Source of the DNA: 14-2 sp963628035
GTDB taxonomy: Bacteria; Bacillota; Clostridia; Lachnospirales; Lachnospiraceae
NCBI GenBank assembly: GCA_963628035.1
Contig: CAVGED010000045.1
Coordinates: 1 to 64,000, forward strand
Length of the DNA: 64,000 bases
Direction of reading: 5' to 3'
Each line of letters starts with the position of its first letter. The first letter of the stretch is position 1. This document shows positions 1 through 9,061 of this stretch, one piece after another. The notes below the pieces were generated by a model. The model was given only the letters and a program-made list of their open reading frames with translations. It made no database searches and was not told the origin of the DNA. The position numbers and the translations under genes were made by a program.

Positions 1-198
1 GTACACAACTACAATGACGGCGATCTGATTGCCTGCTTTGACGAAAACATTCCGGACAGCGTCATCAAGACGATTGCGAAGCGTCAGCCGCTGCGTGCTG
101 TATTCCGTGACAGCAGCTTTGCCAATAGTCCATCCAAAATCAATGTGACCCAGATTTTCAAGGAGCTTGCACCGGATACTTCCGTGAAAGTGCTGTAA
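1..198 (+). CDS. Type III restriction-modification methyltransferase (Mod), C-terminal end only
   Basis: Frame 1 is open from the first base to a TAA at 196-198, so the gene starts outside the window; 65 residues are visible. The tail contains RDSSFANSPSKINVTQIFKEL and ends KVL, which resembles the end of type III Mod subunits, where a short strand-helix element precedes the terminus. Mod would methylate adenine in an asymmetric site and give specificity to the Res subunit encoded at 1287-4334. The DUF1016 gene follows after 13 bases with an AAGGAGG site next to this stop, so the three genes look like one operon. The catalytic motifs lie upstream and cannot be checked. The call rests on tail similarity plus the res gene nearby. 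Confidence 0.7.
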   Translation, partial: VHNYNDGDLIACFDENIPDSVIKTIAKRQPLRAVFRDSSFANSPSKINVTQIFKELAPDTSVKVL

Positions 199-211
199 GG
201 AGGGGTAGAGT

Positions 212-1303
212 ATGAGCAAAAACGAAATCACCCCGATTAACCAAAGCTTTTTGGAAAGTGTTTCCGATGTGCTGGCGCAGGCCAGAAAGAATGCAAAAAC
301 CGCAGTTAATCTCGCCATGGTCTACGCCTATTACGAGATCGGCAGAATGATTGTGGAAGAGGAACAGCACGGCCAGAACAGAGCTGCCTATGGAAAGCAG
401 ATTTTGCAGGAATTATCGAAATTCCTGAACGAGAAATACGGAAAAGGCTTTTCAACGACAAATCTGAGGCAGATGCGGAATTTCTATATGGTTTATTCGC
501 AGGATCAAATTCAGCAGACGCTGTCTGCTGAATTCGAGAATCTACCGGCGGTCAGTACCGGCAGGAAGTTTTATCTGAGCTGGTCGCATTATCTCAAGCT
601 CATGCGGATTGACAACATTGACGAACGCCATTTTTACGAAATTGAATCCGTGAAAAACGATTGGAGCCTCACGGAGCTGAAACGGCAATACAATAGTTCA
701 CTCTATGAGCGCATTGCTCTCAGCACGGATAAGGACAAGGTTTATCGTTTGGCGCTGGAGGGACAGAAGGTTGAGACAGCAAAGGATGCCGTCAAAGACC
801 CGTATGTATTGGAATTTCTTGGTTTGAAGGAACTGCCGGAATATTCCGAGAGCGAGTTGGAAAGCCGCATTATCGACAATTTACAGCAGTTTCTGCTGGA
901 GCTTGGCACCGGCTTTGCATTTATTGGACGGCAGGTGCGTTTCACCTTTGATGAAGAGCATTTCATGGTGGATCTGGTTTTCTATAACCGTCTGCTGCGC
1001 TGCTTTGTGCTGTTCGATTTGAAAATTGGCGAATTGAAGCATCAGGATATCGGACAGATGCAGATGTATGTTCACTACTATGACCGGAAGGTGAAACTGA
1101 CGGACGAGAATCCCACGATAGGAATTGTACTGTGCAGAGACAAGAACAACGCCGTTGTGGAGATGACTCTGCCAGAGAATAATACGCAGATTTTTGCAAG
1201 TAAATATGGGACAGTACTGCCGAGTAAGGAAGCCTTACAAAAACTGCTGGAAGAACAGTTGTCGGATGAGAATGGAGGCGAAGACGATGAGACTACAATT
1301 TAA
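212..1303 (+). CDS. DUF1016 (YhcG-type) PD-(D/E)XK nuclease domain protein
   Basis: This 363-residue protein has the two-part YhcG/DUF1016 layout. The N-terminal helical domain (about 10-180) contains YYEIGRMIVEEEQ and the FSTTNLRQMRNFY helix-turn-helix-like stretch. The C-terminal nuclease fold (about 215-345) has Asp254 (MVDLVFY) and Asp269-x-Lys271 (FDLK) as candidate metal-binding and catalytic residues, followed by the GELKHQDIGQMQMYV helix. The start is fixed by AAGGAGGGG at 197-205. Its end overlaps the start of res by 17 bases, so the two are translationally coupled. Family members often sit inside restriction-modification loci; the role here (extra nuclease, DNA-end recognition or accessory immunity) is not known. 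The family call is firm, the function is not. Confidence 0.9.
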   Translation: MSKNEITPINQSFLESVSDVLAQARKNAKTAVNLAMVYAYYEIGRMIVEEEQHGQNRAAYGKQILQELSKFLNEKYGKGFSTTNLRQMRNFYMVYSQDQIQQTLSAEFENLPAVSTGRKFYLSWSHYLKLMRIDNIDERHFYEIESVKNDWSLTELKRQYNSSLYERIALSTDKDKVYRLALEGQKVETAKDAVKDPYVLEFLGLKELPEYSESELESRIIDNLQQFLLELGTGFAFIGRQVRFTFDEEHFMVDLVFYNRLLRCFVLFDLKIGELKHQDIGQMQMYVHYYDRKVKLTDENPTIGIVLCRDKNNAVVEMTLPENNTQIFASKYGTVLPSKEALQKLLEEQLSDENGGEDDETTI

Positions 1304-4300
1304 ACATCAGAAATTTCAGGCTGATGCAGCGAAGGCCGTGGTGGATGTTTTTGCAGGACAGCCTTATCTGACCCCTTCTTATATGATGGACAGAGGCAAC
1401 GGTTTTTACCAGCAGACACTGACCGATGAAGAGGATTTTACCGGTTGGAGCAACCACAAGATCGTGCCGGAGCTTTCCGACCGTATCATTTTGGAAAACC
1501 TGCAAAAGGTGCAACGGATAAATCAGATCAAGCCGTCAGCGAAGCTGGAGGGGCATTTCAATCTGACCATTGAGATGGAGACTGGTGTCGGCAAGACCTA
1601 TACCTATATCAAGACCATGTATGAGTTGAATAAGCATTATGGTTGGAGTAAATTTATCGTGGTTGTGCCGTCTATCGCCATCCGTGAGGGAGTATACAAA
1701 TCCTTTCAGGTAACACAGGAGCATTTTGCTGAGGAATATGGCAAAAAGGTACGCTTCTTTATCTATAACTCTGCGCAGCTGACAGAGATTGATCATTTTG
1801 CGTCGGATAATTCCATCTGTGCCATGATTATCAACTCGCAAGCGTTCAATGCCAGGGGCAAGGATGCAAGACGTATCAGCATGAAGTTGGATGAATTTCG
1901 GTCCCGCAGGCCGATTGATATCATTGCCAAGACAAATCCGATTCTGATTATTGATGAGCCTCAGTCTGTGGAGGGCAAGCAGACCAAGGAGAATTTGAAG
2001 CAGTTTTATCCACTGCTGACCCTGCGCTATTCCGCGACTCATAAGAGCGACAGCATTTACAATATGGTTTACCGTCTGGATGCGATGGTGGCATACAACA
2101 AGCGGCTAGTGAAGAAGATAGCCGTAAAGGGTATCTCAGAATCCGGCAGTACGGCAACGGAAAGCTATGTATATCTGGAGAGTATCAACCTTTCCAAGGC
2201 TGCGCCTACGGCAACGATTCAGTTTGATTATAAGGGTGCAAGTGGTATTCGCAAAATTACCAGTACCGTTTCGGAAGGATACAATCTATACGATAACTCC
2301 GGCAGCATGGAGGAGTATAAACAGGGCTTTGTGGTGTCCCGCATCGACGGACGCGATGATTCTGTGGAATTTCTGAATGGCATCAAAATCTATGCCGGCG
2401 ATGTGATCGGCAAGGTCAGTGAGGATCAGTTGCGCCGCATTCAGATCAGGGAGACGATTTTATCTCATATACAGAGAGAACGGGAACTGTTCTATAAGGG
2501 TATCAAGGTGCTCTCCCTGTTCTTCATTGATGAAGTAGCAAAATACCGCGTCTATGATGAAGCCGGACAGGCAGCAGACGGCATTTATGCACAGATGTTC
2601 GTAGAAGAGTATAACGACATCATCGGTAGTTTGCAGATCGGTATCGGCGAGGATGACTACATGAAGTATTTGCAGGCGATTCCTGCTGAGAAGACTCACA
2701 CCGGATACTTCTCCATCGACAAAAAGGGCAAGATGATTGACTCCAAGGTGGGGCGCAAGGAAACCACCACGGATGATGTGGATGCCTATGAGCTGATTAT
2801 GAAGAACAAGGAACTGCTGCTGGATCGCGATCCAAAGCGTTCGCCGGTTCGCTTTATATTCTCCCATTCTGCTCTGAGAGAGGGCTGGGATAACCCGAAT
2901 GTATTCCAGATCTGTACCTTGAAGCAGAGCAGCAGTGAGGTGCGCAAGCGTCAGGAAGTTGGGCGTGGCTTGCGCCTCTGCGTTAATCAGAACGGCGAGC
3001 GTATGGACACCAATGTGCTGGGTGAAGACGTACAGAATGTCAATGTACTGACCGTTATCGCCAGCGAAAGCTATGACAGCTTTGCAAAAGGCTTGCAGAT
3101 GGAAATTGCCGAAGCAGTGGCTGACCGACCTCGTGCGGTTACGGCAGAATTGTTTGTTGGCAAGGTGATTAAGGATGATAAGGGCAATGAGCAGGTTGTA
3201 GATACAGACACGGCAAGAGCTATTCATTTTGACTTGATCGTCAACGGCTACATCGACAAGAAAGGAATCCTTACCAATAAATACTATGCCGACAAGGCCA
3301 ATAATGAGATCAAGGTTGCCGAGGAAGTGGCGGATTCTGCGGCTTCTGTTATTGAGATCATTGACACCATCTATGACGGTAAGTCCATGATGCCGGAGAA
3401 TGCCCGCAGCAACAATGTGGAGCTGCATGTGGATGAAAATAAGCTTGCTATGCCTGAATTTAAGGCACTGTGGGCGAAGATCAATGCCAAATCTACCTAC
3501 GTGGTTGACTTTGATACCGAGGAGCTGATCCGCAAGGCTGTTCAGTCCCTTGATCGTAAACTTAGAGTATCCAAAATCGTATTCAAGGTGGAAACCGGAA
3601 CCATGGAGACAATCAAATCCAAGGAAGAGCTGGTATCTGGAGCCTCCTTTGTGAAAGAGGAGTCCGCAAGCTATGGCCATACCATAACTGCCAGCACGAA
3701 TGTGAAATACGATCTGATCGGCAAGCTTGTGGAGAAAACAGGGCTTACTCGCAAGGCGGTCATTCAGATTCTGAAGGGTATTCAGCCGAGTGTGTTCAAT
3801 CAGTTTAAGGATAATCCGGAGGAATTCATTATTAAGGCTGCGGCTCTCATCAATGATGAAAAGGCCACGGCGATTATCGAGCACATTACCTACGATGTGA
3901 TGGATGATCATTATGGAACAGATGTTTTCACTGATCCGACCATCAAAGGACGTCTCGGTGTGAATGCCGTGAAGGCGAAGAAGCATCTATACGACCATAT
4001 CGTATATGACTCCAGCAATGAGCAGAAATTTGCTACGGAACTGGACACGAATACAAATGTTGCGGTCTATGTGAAGCTTCCGGATGGGTTCTACATTTCG
4101 ACACCGGTAGGGCATTATAACCCCGACTGGGCGATTGCTTTCTATGAGGGAACGGTCAAGCATATCTATTTTGTGGCCGAAACAAAGGGCTCTATGAATT
4201 CGATGCAATTGCGTCTGATCGAGGAATCCAAGATTCACTGTGCAAGGGAGCATTTCAAGGCAATTAGCAATGGAGAGATTGCTTACGACGTGGTGGACAG

Positions 4301-4334
4301 CTACCAAAGTCTGTTGGATTTGGTGACGAAGTAA
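1287..4334 (+). CDS. res: Type III restriction enzyme, Res subunit (helicase-endonuclease)
   Basis: A 1015-residue DEAD-type translocase/endonuclease that cuts DNA lacking the cognate Mod methylation. Starting at ATG 1287 (GGAGG at 1274-1278), helicase motif I METGVGKTY lies near residue 98, a Walker B variant IIDEPQ near 222, LRYSATH (motif III-like) near 250, and motif VI RQEVGRGLRL near 554. The C-terminal PD-(D/E)XK nuclease is seen as NPDWAIAF near 946 and VAETKGS near 965. The frame is open upstream to 1194, but those residues are read from inside the DUF1016 gene and look unlike protein, so the longer start was rejected. The length is normal for the family and no motif is damaged, so the enzyme is probably active if Mod is intact. 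Confidence 0.95.
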   Translation: MRLQFKHQKFQADAAKAVVDVFAGQPYLTPSYMMDRGNGFYQQTLTDEEDFTGWSNHKIVPELSDRIILENLQKVQRINQIKPSAKLEGHFNLTIEMETGVGKTYTYIKTMYELNKHYGWSKFIVVVPSIAIREGVYKSFQVTQEHFAEEYGKKVRFFIYNSAQLTEIDHFASDNSICAMIINSQAFNARGKDARRISMKLDEFRSRRPIDIIAKTNPILIIDEPQSVEGKQTKENLKQFYPLLTLRYSATHKSDSIYNMVYRLDAMVAYNKRLVKKIAVKGISESGSTATESYVYLESINLSKAAPTATIQFDYKGASGIRKITSTVSEGYNLYDNSGSMEEYKQGFVVSRIDGRDDSVEFLNGIKIYAGDVIGKVSEDQLRRIQIRETILSHIQRERELFYKGIKVLSLFFIDEVAKYRVYDEAGQAADGIYAQMFVEEYNDIIGSLQIGIGEDDYMKYLQAIPAEKTHTGYFSIDKKGKMIDSKVGRKETTTDDVDAYELIMKNKELLLDRDPKRSPVRFIFSHSALREGWDNPNVFQICTLKQSSSEVRKRQEVGRGLRLCVNQNGERMDTNVLGEDVQNVNVLTVIASESYDSFAKGLQMEIAEAVADRPRAVTAELFVGKVIKDDKGNEQVVDTDTARAIHFDLIVNGYIDKKGILTNKYYADKANNEIKVAEEVADSAASVIEIIDTIYDGKSMMPENARSNNVELHVDENKLAMPEFKALWAKINAKSTYVVDFDTEELIRKAVQSLDRKLRVSKIVFKVETGTMETIKSKEELVSGASFVKEESASYGHTITASTNVKYDLIGKLVEKTGLTRKAVIQILKGIQPSVFNQFKDNPEEFIIKAAALINDEKATAIIEHITYDVMDDHYGTDVFTDPTIKGRLGVNAVKAKKHLYDHIVYDSSNEQKFATELDTNTNVAVYVKLPDGFYISTPVGHYNPDWAIAFYEGTVKHIYFVAETKGSMNSMQLRLIEESKIHCAREHFKAISNGEIAYDVVDSYQSLLDLVTK

Positions 4335-4412
4335 GATGGCATGCAACAATAGTAAAGCTGCTGATGGCGTGGATTGAGTGGCAACTTGAGACAAAGGCAC
4401 TGTAAGAAAGGC

Positions 4413-4448
4413 AAAAAGCAGGACGGCTCATTTACAGCCGCACCTGCT
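4413..4448 (-). terminator. Intrinsic terminator of the LUD gene
   Basis: On the minus strand, GCAGG and CGGCT pair with AGCCG and CCTGC (4418-4447), separated by small bulges and a 7-base loop, and five T follow (4417-4413). It lies 22 bases past the LUD stop codon. On the plus strand, downstream of res, there is no T run, so it is directional. Confidence 0.8.
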
Positions 4449-4469
4449 GTGAATCGTAACGCTTTTGCT

Positions 4470-5105
4470 TTAGTACCCGAAATCCCCACCGATCAGAATG
4501 ATCTTGATACGTCCCGGTGTGCCGCATCTTCTTGTAACGACGGTGTGGCTGCAGATACAGTCCGGGCTGTAGCAGTCCCCGCAGGCTCCGGTCTGGGAGC
4601 AGGGAGTATTCCTGCTAAGTCGAATGGCGTTGGCGGGTGAGGCAACATTCTTTACTCTGCGGTAGGCGTCCTCAAGAGTGGGACAGACCTTGTTCATGCC
4701 GGCCAGGATGATCACCTGCTTCGGCCCCCAGATCAGTGCGGCTACGCGGTTGCCGTTGCCGTCGATATTCACAAGCTCACCCTCCAGAGTGATGGCGTTG
4801 GTGCTCATGAAGTAGGCGTCAGCGTTAAAGGCACCTGCATAGATATCCCGCATCTGTTCCGGTGGCACGCAGGTCCGGTCCAGTAACCGGATATCTTCTT
4901 TCGCACGGAGTGCGGGAAGCATACCCGTCTCCTCCAGGGTCATGGAGCCGCCGAAGCTCACGACGCTGTCTTTTTCCAGGAAAGAGCAGGCCAACTCCAC
5001 GGCCTCCTTAGGGCTCTTGCAGTAGTAGCCCTCCATCTGACGTTTCTTTAAGTTCTTGATGATCGTGTTTGCTGTGATCTCATAATATGTTTCCTTTGGT
5101 GTCAT
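4470..5105 (-). CDS. LUD-domain (DUF162, lactate utilization LutC-like) protein
   Basis: A 211-residue single-domain protein of the LUD family. MTPKETYYEITANTIIKNL opens the fold, a VVSFGGSMTLEETG segment forms the likely ligand site, and INGNRVAALIWGPK-type glycine-rich sequence with IILAGMNK follows. The C-terminal part carries a cysteine cluster (CSQTGACGDCYSPDCIC) commonly seen in clostridial members. The start at 5105 is set by AGGAGG at 5112-5117; upstream in-frame residues come from the promoter region and were dropped. Lut-type proteins take part in lactate oxidation, but stand-alone short members have no established reaction. It is transcribed divergently from the ABC exporter at 5270 and shares a palindromic control region with it. 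Confidence 0.85.
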   Translation of the reverse strand: MTPKETYYEITANTIIKNLKKRQMEGYYCKSPKEAVELACSFLEKDSVVSFGGSMTLEETGMLPALRAKEDIRLLDRTCVPPEQMRDIYAGAFNADAYFMSTNAITLEGELVNIDGNGNRVAALIWGPKQVIILAGMNKVCPTLEDAYRRVKNVASPANAIRLSRNTPCSQTGACGDCYSPDCICSHTVVTRRCGTPGRIKIILIGGDFGY

Positions 5106-5140
5106 ATGAGTGCCTCCTGTTATCGTAATTATTTTTCGTA

Positions 5141-5175
5141 TAGTATAGCACAATTTCTCAAAATGTGCTATACTA
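5141..5175. promoter_or_regulatory. Divergent promoters within a 12-bp perfect inverted repeat
   Basis: TAGTATAGCACA (5141-5152) and TGTGCTATACTA (5164-5175) are perfect inverted copies separated by 11 bases. Each arm contains TGC-TATACT, an extended -10 element, one facing the LUD gene and one the ABC exporter. No good -35 is seen on either side. A regulator binding the palindrome would control both genes. A second hairpin (ACCCAAA 5203-5209, TTTGGGT 5225-5231) lies in the exporter leader. Confidence 0.6.
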
Positions 5176-5269
5176 ACAAAGACTGCGAAGCAGCGATACG
5201 GCACCCAAAGGCAGCAAAGCAGCGTTTGGGTCTCCCGAAATTCCGCAACAGAAGGGAGCCTGACAGGCT

Positions 5270-7006
5270 ATGAACCAAAAACTGAAAAAGCTTGCATCCT
5301 ATTACAGGCCATACCTGGGTCTGTTTTTTGCAGATATGTTCTTTGCGATCCTGGGAGCAGCCATCACGCTGGTGATTCCTCTGATCGTGCGCTATATCAC
5401 AGGGAATGTAATTACGCAGGAACCGGATGCGACTATGCTTAAGATCATCCGCCTCGGCATTTTTATGCTGATCCTGGTTCTGGTGGAGTGCTATTGCAAC
5501 TATTTTATTTCCAATTACGGCCACATCATGGGCGCTAAGATCGAATATGACATGCGTGCCGAGATCTTTAGCCATTACCAGAAGCTGTCCTTTTCCTTTT
5601 TTGATAATCAGAAGGTTGGACAGCTTATGTCACGTATCACCAGCGACCTGTTTGACATCAGTGAGCTGTTGCACCACGGCCCGGAGGATCTGGTGATCTC
5701 TGTCATTAAGATTGTGGGATCCTTTGTAATCCTTATGTGTATTGACGTGAAGCTGACCCTGATCGCCTTTCTTTTCATTCCGGTGATGCTTCTGTATGCC
5801 GCTTACTTCAACAAGCGCATGAAGCGTGCCTTCAAGCAGAACCGGGCGAAGATCGCAGACATCAACAGCCAGATTGAGGACAACCTCTCCGGTATCCGGG
5901 TGGTGAAATCCTTCGCCAATGAGGACGTGGAGATGCACAAGTTTGAGGAGGGCAACCAGGGATTCTTAAGGGCCAAGAAGAACAGCTATTTATACATGGC
6001 CGGCTACAATTCCGGTCTGGGAGCCTTCACGACGCTGATCACCATCGCGGTGCTGGTGTCCGGTGCGGTGCTGATCACGAAGAATCAGGTAAATGTTACG
6101 GATCTTATCACATTTCTGCTGTACATCAACACGTTTACGGATCCGGTGAAAAAGCTGGTGACGCTGACGGAGCAGTTCCAGAACGGCTACAGCGGCTATG
6201 AACGTTTTATGGAAATGATGGAGATCCAGCCGGATATTGTAGATCGGCCGGGAGCCGGGGAACTTACCGATGTGAGAGGGGACATCAGCTTTGAGGATGT
6301 TTCCTTCCAATATGAGGAGAATAGTCAAACGGTGTTAAACCATATCAATCTGGAGGTGACAGCCGGTTCCTACATGGCGCTGGTGGGATCCTCCGGCGCG
6401 GGGAAGAGCACCCTGTGCAGCCTGATCCCACGATTTTATGAGGTCAGTGGCGGTGCCATCCGCATTGACGGCACCGATATCCGGGATATCACGCTGAAGA
6501 GCCTTAGGGATCATATCGGCATTGTGCAGCAGGATGTGTATCTCTTTGTGGGCACGGTGGCGGACAATATCCGCTACGGGAAGCCCCAGGCAACCTTCGA
6601 AGAGATCGTGGAGGCTGCTAAGAATGCCAATGCCCATGACTTTATCATGAGCCTGCCCGATGGGTATGATACCGACATCGGCCAGCGGGGGGTGAAGCTT
6701 TCCGGCGGGCAGAAGCAGCGATTGTCCATTGCCCGTGTATTTTTGAAAAATCCGCCCATACTGATCTTTGACGAAGCAACCTCGGCGTTGGACAACGAGA
6801 GCGAGAAGGTGGTGCAGGAATCCTTGGAGAAGTTGGCGAAGAACCGTACTACCTTCGTCATTGCCCATCGGCTGTCCACCATTAAGAATGCTGAGAAGAT
6901 ACTGGTGCTGACTGACAGCGGAATCGAGGAGGAAGGCACCCACAAGCAACTGCTTGAGCGGGGCGGGATCTATGCGCACCTCTATCAGATGCAGTTTGCG
7001 GATTAG
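5270..7006 (+). CDS. ABC exporter, fused permease and ATPase (MsbA/BmrA type)
   Basis: A 578-residue half-transporter. The N-terminal exporter-type membrane domain (about 1-310) has six predicted helices, starting YLGLFFADMFFAILGAAITL. The ATPase domain (about 335-575) shows Walker A GSSGAGKSTL, signature LSGGQKQRLSIARV, Walker B ILIFDEATSALD and the switch histidine in IAHRLST. Two copies would form the working pump, either as a homodimer or with an unseen partner. The substrate cannot be read; multidrug or lipid export is usual for the family. A GAAGGGAG site precedes the ATG. It is followed after 11 bases by the DUF2156 gene, so the two are probably co-transcribed from the divergent promoter at 5169. 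Confidence 0.93.
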   Translation: MNQKLKKLASYYRPYLGLFFADMFFAILGAAITLVIPLIVRYITGNVITQEPDATMLKIIRLGIFMLILVLVECYCNYFISNYGHIMGAKIEYDMRAEIFSHYQKLSFSFFDNQKVGQLMSRITSDLFDISELLHHGPEDLVISVIKIVGSFVILMCIDVKLTLIAFLFIPVMLLYAAYFNKRMKRAFKQNRAKIADINSQIEDNLSGIRVVKSFANEDVEMHKFEEGNQGFLRAKKNSYLYMAGYNSGLGAFTTLITIAVLVSGAVLITKNQVNVTDLITFLLYINTFTDPVKKLVTLTEQFQNGYSGYERFMEMMEIQPDIVDRPGAGELTDVRGDISFEDVSFQYEENSQTVLNHINLEVTAGSYMALVGSSGAGKSTLCSLIPRFYEVSGGAIRIDGTDIRDITLKSLRDHIGIVQQDVYLFVGTVADNIRYGKPQATFEEIVEAAKNANAHDFIMSLPDGYDTDIGQRGVKLSGGQKQRLSIARVFLKNPPILIFDEATSALDNESEKVVQESLEKLAKNRTTFVIAHRLSTIKNAEKILVLTDSGIEEEGTHKQLLERGGIYAHLYQMQFAD

Positions 7007-7017
7007 AAGGAGGTTTT

Positions 7018-7944
7018 ATGGAGATTCCATTTCGAAAGGTCGCGTTTGCGGATAAGCCGCTGATCGACCATTATCTGGCGATGAATACACACAAGAGTTG
7101 TGAACTTAGCTTCGCCAATATTTATCTGTGGAGCCGTTTTTATCCCACGGAATTTGCAGTGGTGGAGGATACGGTAGTCTTCCGCAGCTTTGTGGAGGAT
7201 AACGGCATGAGCGTCAGCTTTCCGGCCGGTGAGGAACCGCAGATCCGAAAGGCATTGGATACACTGTTTGTCTATTTTAAGGAAAAAGGCTGTCCGGTGC
7301 GTCTGCACCTTGTACAGGAGCAGGATTTCGCATTGCTGGAGCAGTGGTATCCGGGGCGCTTTGCTGTTGTATATGATCGGGACGCCGCAGATTATGTCTA
7401 TGAGACAGAGAAGCTGACAACCCTCGCCGGGAAGAAGCTTCACGGCAAGCGGAACCACATCAACAATTTCAAGAAGCAGTATCCGAACTGGAGTTACGAG
7501 CGGATCACTGCGGCCAATCAGGAAGATTGCTTCGACATGGCCATGAAGTGGCGCCAGGGGCATGTGTGCGAATACAGCGAGGATGCGCAGGACGAGGAGA
7601 AGCGGGACGAGATGTGTGTGACATTAAATGCCCTGCGGCTTCGGGAAGAGCTTGGCCTTATCGGTGGTTTGATCCGTGTGGATGGACAGGTGGTGGCCTT
7701 CTCCATCGGCGAGCCGTTGAATCCAGACACCTTCGTGGTGCACATTGAGAAGGCTTTGGCAGATGTGGAGGGCGCTTATCCCATGATCAATCAGCAGTTT
7801 GTTGAGCATGAGGCGCAGGCGTTTCAATATGTGAATCGGGAGGAGGACACCGGTTCCGAAGGGCTTCGGAAGGCAAAGCTTTCCTACAAGCCGATATTTT
7901 TCGTAAACAAAGGTATGGTTCATGAGAAAAAGGAGGAAGATTGA
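7018..7944 (+). CDS. DUF2156 (phosphatidylglycerol lysyltransferase C-terminal-like) protein
   Basis: A 308-residue protein with the double GNAT-like fold of DUF2156, related to the soluble domain of MprF/FemX-type aminoacyl transferases. Diagnostic pieces are CELSFANIYLWSRF near residue 28, KLHGKRNHINNFKK near 142, and LIGGLIRVDGQVVAFSIGEPL near 220, ending in GLRKAKLSYKPIFF. There are no membrane helices, so it is cytosolic. AAGGAGG at 7007-7013 sets the start. The last bases carry the ribosome site of the following CobW gene, one base away, so translation is likely coupled. The substrate is unknown; transfer of an aminoacyl group from tRNA is the family expectation. Confidence 0.88.
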   Translation: MEIPFRKVAFADKPLIDHYLAMNTHKSCELSFANIYLWSRFYPTEFAVVEDTVVFRSFVEDNGMSVSFPAGEEPQIRKALDTLFVYFKEKGCPVRLHLVQEQDFALLEQWYPGRFAVVYDRDAADYVYETEKLTTLAGKKLHGKRNHINNFKKQYPNWSYERITAANQEDCFDMAMKWRQGHVCEYSEDAQDEEKRDEMCVTLNALRLREELGLIGGLIRVDGQVVAFSIGEPLNPDTFVVHIEKALADVEGAYPMINQQFVEHEAQAFQYVNREEDTGSEGLRKAKLSYKPIFFVNKGMVHEKKEED

Positions 7945-7945
7945 C

Positions 7946-9052
7946 ATGACCAAAATTGATATTATTTCAGGATTTTTAGGTGCAGGAAAGACCACCTTCA
8001 TTAAGAAGATGCTGGAGGAGGTATTCCAGGGCGAGAAGGTTGTTCTTATTGAGAACGAGTTCGGCGAGGTCGGTATTGACGGCGGATTCTTAAAGGATTC
8101 CGGCATTGAGATCACGGAGATGAATTCCGGCTGTATCTGCTGCTCACTGGTGGGAGATTTCGGCAGGAATCTGCGTGAGGTGCTGGAGCGCTTTGCACCG
8201 AACCGGATCCTCATCGAGCCCTCCGGCGTAGGCAAGCTGTCGGATGTGATGAAGTCGGTGAAGGATGTGGAGAATGAGCAGAGTGTGAAGCTGAACGGCC
8301 TGATTACCGTGGTGAATACGTTAAAGGCAACCAAGCAGATGCGAGCCTTCGGTGAATTCTTCAACAACCAGATCGAATATGCCACCACCATTGTCTTAAG
8401 CCGTACCCAGAAGGCAACGCCGGAGCAGTTGGAGACTGTGGTGAAGGCCATTCGGGAGAAGAATGATAAGGCTGCCATCATCACAACACCCTGGGATGAG
8501 ATTGACGGAAAGCAGATCTACAAGCTGATTGACGAGAAGAAGTCTCTGAAGGAGGAACTGATGGAGGAGGCTCTGCGGCATGCCCATGATCACGAGCATG
8601 AACATGAGCATGACCACGAACATGAGCATGAGCATGAGCACGATCATCATGAGCATGAGCACGATCATGATCACGAACATGAGCACCACCATCATGAGCA
8701 TGGAGAAGGCTGCACCTGCGGCTGCCATGACCACGACCATCACCATCACGATCATGAGGGTCATCATCATGCGGATGATGTGTTTACCAGTTGGGGTGTG
8801 GAAACACCGCACAAGTTTACAAAGGAAGTCATTGAGAATGCCATGAAAGCATTCTGCGATACCGAGGATTATGGTGTGATCCTTCGCGCCAAGGGCATGG
8901 TTCCTGTTGAGGATGGATCCTGGATCTACTTTGATATGGTGGACGGCGAGTATGAGCTGCGTACCGGAGAGCCGGATTATACGGGACGGCTCTGCGTGAT
9001 TGGAACCGATATTGTGGAAGAGAAGCTGAATACACTGTTCGGTCTGAATTAG
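7946..9052 (+). CDS. CobW/COG0523-family GTP-binding metallochaperone with a His-rich arm
   Basis: A 368-residue P-loop GTPase. GxxGxGKT reads SGFLGAGKTTF at the N-terminus, ENEFGEVGID follows, and the metal-binding CxCC reads SGCICCS near residue 64. The middle (about 210-280, DNA 8575-8775) is a low-complexity run of His, Glu and Asp with GCTCGCHD inside, typical of Zn or Ni binding in this family. The C-terminal CobW_C domain ends KLNTLFGLN. AGGAGG at 7931-7936 fixes the ATG at 7946; the upstream MRKRRKID overlaps the previous gene. These proteins use GTP to insert or deliver a metal, commonly zinc, to client proteins. It is paired with a second GTPase 9 bases downstream. The metal cannot be assigned. 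Confidence 0.92.
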   Translation: MTKIDIISGFLGAGKTTFIKKMLEEVFQGEKVVLIENEFGEVGIDGGFLKDSGIEITEMNSGCICCSLVGDFGRNLREVLERFAPNRILIEPSGVGKLSDVMKSVKDVENEQSVKLNGLITVVNTLKATKQMRAFGEFFNNQIEYATTIVLSRTQKATPEQLETVVKAIREKNDKAAIITTPWDEIDGKQIYKLIDEKKSLKEELMEEALRHAHDHEHEHEHDHEHEHEHEHDHHEHEHDHDHEHEHHHHEHGEGCTCGCHDHDHHHHDHEGHHHADDVFTSWGVETPHKFTKEVIENAMKAFCDTEDYGVILRAKGMVPVEDGSWIYFDMVDGEYELRTGEPDYTGRLCVIGTDIVEEKLNTLFGLN

Positions 9053-9061
9053 AAAGGCGGA

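Noticed and set aside
2460..3986. 508-residue minus-strand open frame inside res
   Set aside because: It lies fully antisense to a restriction subunit with all motifs intact, has no ribosome site and no recognisable domain; long antisense frames are expected from codon bias.
4374..4640. 88-residue plus-strand frame
   Set aside because: It covers the LUD terminator and the antisense of the LUD C-terminus, and has no ribosome site.
8396..8846. Met-rich frames on both strands and apparent tandem DNA repeats, at first sight like a CRISPR or minisatellite
   Set aside because: They are other-frame readings of the His/Glu/Asp-coding run of the CobW gene; the units are short codon repeats without spacers.
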